Source: Dichotomocladium elegans
Taxonomy: Eukaryota; Mucoromycota; Mucoromycetes; Mucorales; Lichtheimiaceae
Assembly: GCA_025716815.1 (NCBI GenBank)
Contig: JAIXMN010000008.1
Coordinates: forward strand, 1,054,001-1,118,000
DNA: 64,000 nt
Reading direction: 5' to 3'
The position numbers were made by a program, and so were the translations under genes. Below the pieces are notes generated by a model. It searched no databases and was not told where the DNA came from. It was given only the letters and a program-made list of their open reading frames with translations. Below are positions 57,573 to 64,000 of the stretch, piece after piece. How positions within the stretch are numbered: the first letter of the stretch is position 1; the number at the start of each line of letters is the position of its first letter.

Positions 57573-60500
57573 ATTATGCAATGCTTCGAAATAGACTGTG
57601 GTATAATATAAAGATCAATGAATAGCATTCAAAGATGCTAAAATGAGAAGAAGAGCGTAGAAAAAAAAGAAGGGAAGAACAATGTTTAGGGTGGAAGGAT
57701 CAAGGCGACATAAGTATCCTCCATGACGGTTGTTGTGGTACAGAAGTATCGGCGCAATAAACATGGACGAATGTAAAGATTACCAAGTCCTTAACCGGAC
57801 TTAATTGTGAGTTTCCTGAAGCGTTTTTAGTTCTGTTTTTTAACTTTTGCTGTGTCCTTTCTTTCAAAACTGCGGAAGCACAAAGTCAATGCTTCCAGAC
57901 GAACGGTCTCTCTCTTTTTCGGGGACCTGTCTCTGCGGATGTATGTGGAGGATTGTGGGCAACAGCATGTAGCGCTATGTGGCTTCATACATATATTAAG
58001 TACCTATTCTCTGAGTGGTTCTGCTACGTATGCGATATGATCAGCACACATATTTCTGGATAATAGAAACCAGGTTTTCTTAGGTGGTGTGATGAAGAAG
58101 CGAGGGCATATTCACTAGACGTGTTAGATCAACCCCTTTCCTGGGTTAACCCATGCCATGAAATCACATTATGCGTCACCGGATTACTGTGCGATTATGA
58201 ACAGAACCATGGAATTTAAGGTATACATAGCAAGGCTCAATAGTGTATATGGTTCATCCCCTACGACGGACTTACATTTATTTTCAAAATTGTAATAATC
58301 CCGCCCTGCTTCTTGACATTTCCTTCTTTTTCCCATACTTGGTCAAGTTGCTCGATTGCAGCACGGTTATTTTGAGGATCTTGTTCATATACGGTAGTTA
58401 AGAAGGGCATTCTCTGTCCAGTGCACCAATTTGGAGCTTATGGTATAGCGTGTGATTTGGGAAGCAGATGCATGTTCTCGTGTCGCTGTTGAGGTCGGAG
58501 CATTCTACCTAGAAGTTCCGTACCCATTACAATAATTAATAAGTCGTCGCTCATTCTTGGCTCCTTGTCTTTCATCCGGTCACTGGCTGAGTCCCTGTCA
58601 GAATTTCCCGAAAGGGATGTTGTGTGACATGGCCGTACGATGAACAAGATGCACATCATTAACCGAAATGAAACACATCCCCAACCCCATCCCCGTTTTC
58701 AGTGGCTGGACCAGGAATAACAAGGAGATATGCGCATTGTCTCTTCATTCATTTTATATCCTACGCTATCAAGTAACAGAACCATGAAAGCTAAGTTACA
58801 ATTACTTGCTTTACTTTATCATAAATTAACGCCATTATTTCAAAATGATCGCTATAAATTTTGTGTAACACTAGAGCCGACGTCGAGCCTCGCTATGAGA
58901 TGGAAGTCTATACGGAGAAACTAATGCATGATCCACGTTCTGGAGACTGGCCCTACTCAGTGAGCACACGTTCAACATATATACACTGTATATGAGTGGC
59001 ACAGTAACAGCACGTGGACCCAAACACCATCACTCTTTTCCTCGCGAAATTTAGAATGTCTCCCTTTTGTTTGCCTCTGCTAAATGTGATAGATTGTGAT
59101 AATGTATTGTAAATTTCTAGAGTCTTCAAGAGTTGGACAACATGTATTGTATTTTAAAAAATAACTGTGCCTGTAATTGGATGGCCTAACTACATTCGAC
59201 TTTGACAGCAAACACCAGCCTATAGAAACAAACCAGATTCAGCGTGCGTGGGACTATGTCATGTCATCATCTATGCGACAAATATTCCAATTTATGGATC
59301 TCTCGAGTATTCTTCCCCGGGGAACATATAGCCTAATGGTATGCAGGTACTGGTAATACTCAATATCCTGTCTACTCATCAACGGCTATGGAAAAAAAAA
59401 GAACTGCTCACTAGCAACCGATAAACCCGCAAGACAGTAGCAAAAGGAATGGCCATTCGCTCTGTTCCCACGGTTATGGTGGATCTGAAATATTTTTGAC
59501 ATTGTCTCTTCGCCGGTATAGAGGGTAAAGTCTGTGGTGTCTTTGCTTAGTTACTATTTAGCCACCATGTGTATAAAGGTTATTATTAAACGGCATTTCC
59601 ATCCCAAAGAAAGTAGGAAACAGACTTTAAAACCTTGTTTTTCTGGTGGATGTTAACGAGAAGAGAGGTTAGAAAGGAAACGATGGTGTTATATAACCTT
59701 TAACAACTCCTCCGCCTGGGGGGGGGTGCGCGGAAGATGGAACACCAGGATGACTATTTAAAACGAAAAAATGGGAACAATCGTCGTGGGAGAATGGAAG
59801 ACAACTGCTACTTTTGTTATTTTCCAAACGAACATGGGCCTTAGCCAAGTGATATCGAAGTCACCAATCAAACAGATATTGTGGGCTTTTGTTGGAACTG
59901 GCAATACGCAACGCCAGGAAGGCAGCTTGGACATCGACGAATTGCTCTGACTATCCTCGCGTCAAGAAGAAATTGATGACCTAGAATGATTATTATCGGT
60001 CATTCCCCTGTACAAAGTGCTCTTGACTGTTGATGTGCACTATGTCATACACAGATTGACATAAGGGCCCATGTTCCGACGTCAATGAAATATATGGCTT
60101 TCTAGTTGACATCGTCATAAGAAGATCCAAGCCGCTGAAGTGGGGTGAGGGCATTTATTTTCTTAGTGGCATATAAACAGCAATGATATCCTCGTACCGG
60201 TTACCGCAGACATCTATGTATCCCACTGAGGAATATCTTCACGTCTGCATCTATCCATCGTTATACAATGTCTCTATGCGGATATCGTGAAAACAGAGTG
60301 ATGCATTACGCAAAACGTTTATCGATGGAGAGTATCAAATATCACATGTTATTTAATGCACAGACTTGTTTTCCGTCAACATCGATACTGCGTCAGCCTT
60401 GATCAACGTCTCGTCCGAATTAAAATGCCTGGCATACGGTTGCACTTTAAGCGATTCGCTAGCTCTGTGCAAACGGAATAAAATGGAAAAGATGTTATTG

Positions 60501-60723
60501 CTGTTTGGAGTGTTTCTTGTAGTCCTCCTGTCTCGAATATGACCGTGTTCACTATATTATTAATATCCGAAAATGTAAAGTGGGTATTCTTTAGAGCGAC
60601 GGATACAATTAAGACTGAAAGCTATATGAAACGGAAGATATGTGGCAGTGCGCCTCAGAGGGGTCGAAAACGGAGAGAAGGAGGAGATAGACGATACACA
60701 AAGTTGCTCGAAAGAAAGAGTAT
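57573..60723. other. Intergenic, largely empty
   Basis: About 3.1 kb. Apart from the candidate exon at 58276-58410, I see only short frames, a G run at 59716-59725 and A/T runs. No RNA gene was seen. The part just below 60724 is the 3' flank of glyoxalase II. Confidence 0.45.
58276..58410 (-). CDS. Orphan candidate first exon, unknown
   Basis: Forty-five clean codons start at an ATG (MPFLTTVYEQDPQNNRAAIE) and end exactly at a consensus donor GTAAGT after KKQGGIITILKIN. The composition is protein-like, with an amphipathic middle (QLDQVWEKEGN). No downstream exon that continues it could be found, and an alternative acceptor (CAG, just upstream of the ATG) would make it an internal exon. It could be a gene fragment or the remains of a duplicated gene. 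No family recognised. Confidence 0.3.
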
Positions 60724-62099
60724 CTACCGGAATGCGTCCTTGAGTTCTCTCAGGGTCGCGAGCGTCTCGACAGGATCTGTCTTCCCAGCAAACATTTGTA
60801 AAGACTGCTCGTTGACCCGCAAGAAAGGGTTGTACATTTTTTCCTGGGCAATGGTAGATGGAACAGTAACTGTCTTGTCTTGGCACCAGGCCCACTTCGC
60901 CATTAAGGCCTCGTTCTGTGGCTCAACCGTTAGCGCAAACTGTGTGAGGCATATGCAAATGGGAGAGATGTATAAGTATAAGAGAAGTAGTGCATGAAAC
61001 AGAAACTTCTTAACAAAAACCTTGAGATTGTTCTTGGTATATTCGTGCCCACAGTAAACCCATGTGTCATCCGGGAGTTTTGTGATGACATGGAAGAGAA
61101 TTCTGTACATGTCGCGCGCATCGCCTTCAAAGAATTTGCCTATTCCGCCAATAAATAGGGTGCTGTCATTGACGTCAAGAGCGATCAGATTAATTCGAAG
61201 AATGGTCACGCTTGAAAGACCTACTCGCCCGTGAAGACAGCCTTCTCGTTTGTTGCTGGATCGACCACATAGTAACACACATGCCCTTTTGTATGGCACG
61301 GGGTGTGAAGAGGAGTGATCTCCAGTGACCCCAGCTTGAACTCCTCATGATCCTTGCATACGTAATTTATTTCCGGGATGCGCGCATCTGCACCATAGAC
61401 CGCCAAACCCGGTTTCTTTGCTGCAGTTTATATGAAATAGGTCAGTCCTGGCCCAGTTTGTGTCACTTGGATCCCTGATTTCACTTGGATCCCCGCAACC
61501 ACCGTTTTGCCGATAAAACCGGATGACCAAAAAGAAAACAAAAAGGAGCTGATGATTACGTACCAACCAGTTCGATATTGCCTCCAGCGTGATCCCAATG
61601 GTGATGTGTTATAAACACGCTACAAACAGGATAAAAAGAGAGTAAGAACATTATAAATGGATGGTTGTAGTGGTTGTATGTGTATGGTCACTCAAGGCTA
61701 GGTAATTGACACAAACAAATATGATCGATTTCCCAGTTGTTTACCTCGAAAGCTTTGCCCCCGTTCGACTGATTACGTTTAGAATCTTGATAGGTTCTAC
61801 CCTAAACATGATGTATGGATACATGGGACAAGATCATGCGATAGAGAGAGAGTGAGAGAGAAAGCGAACGAGGATGTGCGTTTGTGTGCGTGCGTGCGTG
61901 CGTGCGTATGTAGAGCATGGAAAGAGTATTAAAAAATTTTAATATACTGCCACATAAAACAGCACACCACGCCAAAAGCAAGAGTATCTCTCGGCTAGAG
62001 AAGTACATACGGATCGATGACTGCGGCTTCCTTGGTCTTTTCGTCGATGAGAATGTATGAGTAATTGTCTTCAAGGACGCCAATGGGGATTATTTTCAT
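60724..62099 (-). CDS. Hydroxyacylglutathione hydrolase (glyoxalase II)
   Basis: The enzyme hydrolyses S-D-lactoylglutathione to D-lactate and glutathione, the second step of methylglyoxal removal. Exons 62099-62011, 61801-61745, 61619-61564, 61420-61225, 61162-61021 and 60939-60724 give 251 residues, a typical cytosolic length. It is a metallo-beta-lactamase fold protein: the binuclear metal motif THHHWDHAGGN follows exon 2; further ligands lie in HTPCHTKGHVCYY, GDTLFIGG (the Asp codon is split by an intron) and CGHEYTKNNLK; and the substrate-binding C-terminal part reads PSTIAQEKMYNPFLRVNE. The N-terminus MKIIPIGVLEDNYSYILID has no mitochondrial presequence, so a cytosolic enzyme is likely. 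Intron 1 contains a TGCG repeat. Confidence 0.95.
61886..61908. repeat. (TGCG)n microsatellite in glyoxalase II intron 1
   Basis: About five TGCG units lie in the 209-nt first intron, next to a GA-rich stretch (61841-61865). Confidence 0.9.
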
Positions 62100-62511
62100 T
62101 TTCGATGTACGTGCGGAGGATTGAATAGGAAGAGAAATAAGGGGGGAGCCGTCAGAGGAAAGCGAAGAAGAGAGGAAAGAAGAGCAGTATTTTGTTTGAC
62201 AACATGGTGTAATTTATCTGCAAACTTGATGGAAGTTTCTTCTCTGGAAACTTTTATTTGGTCCTGCGACTTCCGGCCCGCCACACTTGACAGTGGGCTC
62301 GCACTCAAGGCGGAAGCCTTGTCCTCATATTCAGCCAATAGAATTTTCTCCTTTAATGGTAACGTAACACTTTTTTAGCTCCACTTGTTCCTTTTGTTCT
62401 TTCATTCCGCAGGTCATCTCTCCTTCATTGGGCGCCCGAACGAACGCCTATTCTTCGCTTTGGGATAGTCGGACATCATGTAAAACTTTATTAACAAAGC
62501 ATCAATCCATT

Positions 62512-63221
62512 TTATTCTGAATCATCAGGACGAGCCTATGTTAAAGTTGGTCAGTAAGCAGTAGTTCATTTCTGTACCGCGCCACGTGCGCTTGTTTCTC
62601 CTTCTCGCTCTGCACTTACACCGCGGGTTCTAATGTCATAATCACGGGAGCCGAGCTCAGCCTTCAAGCCATCGAATGGATAAGTGCGCTTCACCTATAT
62701 ATGCATGTATTCCAATCAGCGCTTTTGCCCCTTGTCCATCCTTCTATTTCATATTTCATACAGCAGGACGATCAGGATAGGTATTGTACACAACGAACGA
62801 AAGACCAGCCATGCTGGCAACAAAAAGACCTAACTGGCCTAGTGCCTTCCAAGTGCTGTAGCTATGAAGATCAGGACCCCAGACACCAAGGATTTCATCC
62901 TCCTCATGAAGCTATTATTGATGAATGTTGCCATTTATAAGTGAATCATACTTTTTCTTTTTTCCCTCCCTTCTGTTGTCGAAAGGAATTGTTGCTTACA
63001 GTCTCGCCAAAGTTGCGTTTATCTTGAGGATCCCACCAACCGTAGGGGCCGCGGGCTTGGGTGCTCCACCGTGGCAGGTTGGGGTAGTCGCCAATTTGGG
63101 GATCCTCAATAACTTCGCCCGTGTTTAAGGTCGACTGAGCACGCAGCGATGCGGCCATCAACATGGGCTGCTGGGCGGACAAGCGTGCGCTGAAAAGACG
63201 TGTCGAGGTGCGCAATGCCAT
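62512..63221 (-). CDS. NDUFB8: NADH:ubiquinone oxidoreductase subunit NDUFB8 (ASHI)
   Basis: This is an accessory membrane-arm subunit of mitochondrial complex I. Exons 63221-63000, 62911-62762, 62694-62620 and 62535-62512 encode 156 residues, with a last exon of only eight codons including the stop. The first about 30 residues are Arg/Ser/Ala-rich with no acids, as in a mitochondrial presequence. The family signature follows: DPQIGDYPNLPRWSTQARGP and WWDPQDKRNFGET. A single membrane span (LGQLGLFVASMAGLSFVVY) sits near residue 100, then NTYPDRPAVKRTYPFDGL. Presence of complex I subunits fits a filamentous or early-diverging fungus, not a Saccharomyces-type yeast. The stop lies 412 nt upstream of the glyoxalase II start on the same strand. 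Confidence 0.88.
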
Positions 63222-64000
63222 CGTTGTTGGATTATTTAAAAAGTGTGCGCTGGGCTACACAAGTGGTGCTTGTTTTGTGGGTGGTTTCGCCCGACCCAGG
63301 GCTATGGTAATAGACAGTCACGCTACCGCGTTCACTGACGTCCTCAATGGGGGGAAATCTCGGTTTCCGCTGTGATCTGCATAGGGCTTGCTTCTGTATG
63401 TACGAAATATTCGACACAGATAGACATGAATGCGCTTGAAAAGCAAGAGTCTCGTGCGCCCTGTATCTCATTTTTCTTGTTACCACCTCCGGAAGATCCA
63501 AATATTCATCCCACTCTCGCTATACACACAGTGACCGCCGTTTACGTCAAATCCTATTAAAATTACTTGCTACTAAACAATGGTCGCCCATGAGTTCACT
63601 CGTATGCGTTTCTCTTGGTGGGGTACATCTTATGCCTTCACAACAATTCAGTAGCGAGAACAAATGATCCACACTGACTCTAGTGTACATCAGCGTTCGG
63701 AGAGCCACTGCGATTTACGATTTTTGCACATCTTGATGCAAGTTTTATTATTCTTCCTGTACTGTTTAGTAATGGTGGCAGCCAAAGGGTTTGTTTCCTT
63801 TAAGAAAGATATTGAGAGAGGGCATTTTAACTATGGAATGTGGCCATGGATGATCATATACATCACGCTTTTAGGGGCACATTGATCTGCTTATACGGTG
63901 ATCCTACATACGTCCTTGTTGATACTACTCTATAAACAGAGATTCCGGTGACTTATGACGTCCTTGTGATCCACGCATTCTTTCATAACCACAGGATAGT
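63222..64000. other. Upstream of NDUFB8 to window edge
   Basis: It holds the NDUFB8 promoter. A plus-strand frame at 63664-63885 has a hydrophobic stretch (VLLFFLYCLVMVAAKGFV) but no family or splice support, and the window ends before it can be judged. Nothing else was seen. Confidence 0.35.

Noticed and set aside
63664..63885. 73-codon plus-strand frame with a hydrophobic stretch
   Set aside because: No homologue recognised, no splice support, and it lies near the window edge; not enough to call a gene.
1..64000. tRNA, 5S rRNA or snRNA genes, including U11/U12
   Set aside because: Scanning both strands by eye for B-box-like GGTTCRA-NCC motifs and known rRNA/snRNA cores gave only chance partial matches. 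A covariance search could still find some.
1..64000. CRISPR array or bacterial operon
   Set aside because: No spaced direct repeats were seen; genes are intron-containing and eukaryotic, and the only regular repeats are microsatellites.

Overview
This is a fungal nuclear window, most likely from an early-diverging, probably mucoralean, Mucoromycota species. The evidence is many short spliceosomal introns (mostly 45-100 nt), a fungal Cch1-type calcium channel, a fused CPSase-ATCase, a Fus1-like membrane SH3 protein, a decayed DDE_3 transposase of a type I associate with Mucorales, and one strong U12-type AT-AC intron. The species assignment is inference; the kingdom is not in doubt. All exon joins below were made by eye from splice motifs, phase and family similarity.

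Layout. 1-11.5 kb is gene-poor and full of relics: a CACTA-like transposase fragment, an unidentified broken frame, a Pif1/Helitron-type helicase pseudogene, and a long broken copy of an unidentified protein at 7-8.3 kb. The first apparently intact gene is a small four-exon orphan (11.5-12.1 kb). From 12.3 to 40.1 kb genes are dense: URA2-like CPSase/ATCase (-), CCH1-like calcium channel (+), a borealin/Nbl1-like protein (+), long-chain acyl-CoA synthetase (-), ataxin-10 homologue (-), choline/ethanolamine kinase (+), a Fus1-like TM-SH3 protein (+) and a seven-TM receptor-like protein (-). 40.1-45.8 kb has no gene I can support. INO1 (+) follows. Its stop codon abuts an inverted duplication built around a dead DDE transposase (47.5-49.2 kb). 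Then come a MIF/D-dopachrome tautomerase homologue (-), NUF2 (+), alpha-tubulin (-) and a homeodomain factor (-). A mostly empty 3.1 kb separates these from glyoxalase II (-) and the complex I subunit NDUFB8 (-).

How the genes relate. This is ordinary eukaryotic gene order, not a pathway cluster, though some themes recur. INO1, the choline/ethanolamine kinase and acyl-CoA synthetase all feed phospholipid synthesis. NUF2, borealin and alpha-tubulin serve chromosome segregation. Cch1, the seven-TM protein and the Fus1-like protein are surface or signalling proteins.

Most notable: the AT-AC (U12-type) intron in the calcium channel gene, two GC-AG introns, a 12-nt microexon in the seven-TM gene, the fungal MIF protein, and the inverted transposase duplication touching INO1. 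No CRISPR array, tRNA or rRNA was found.
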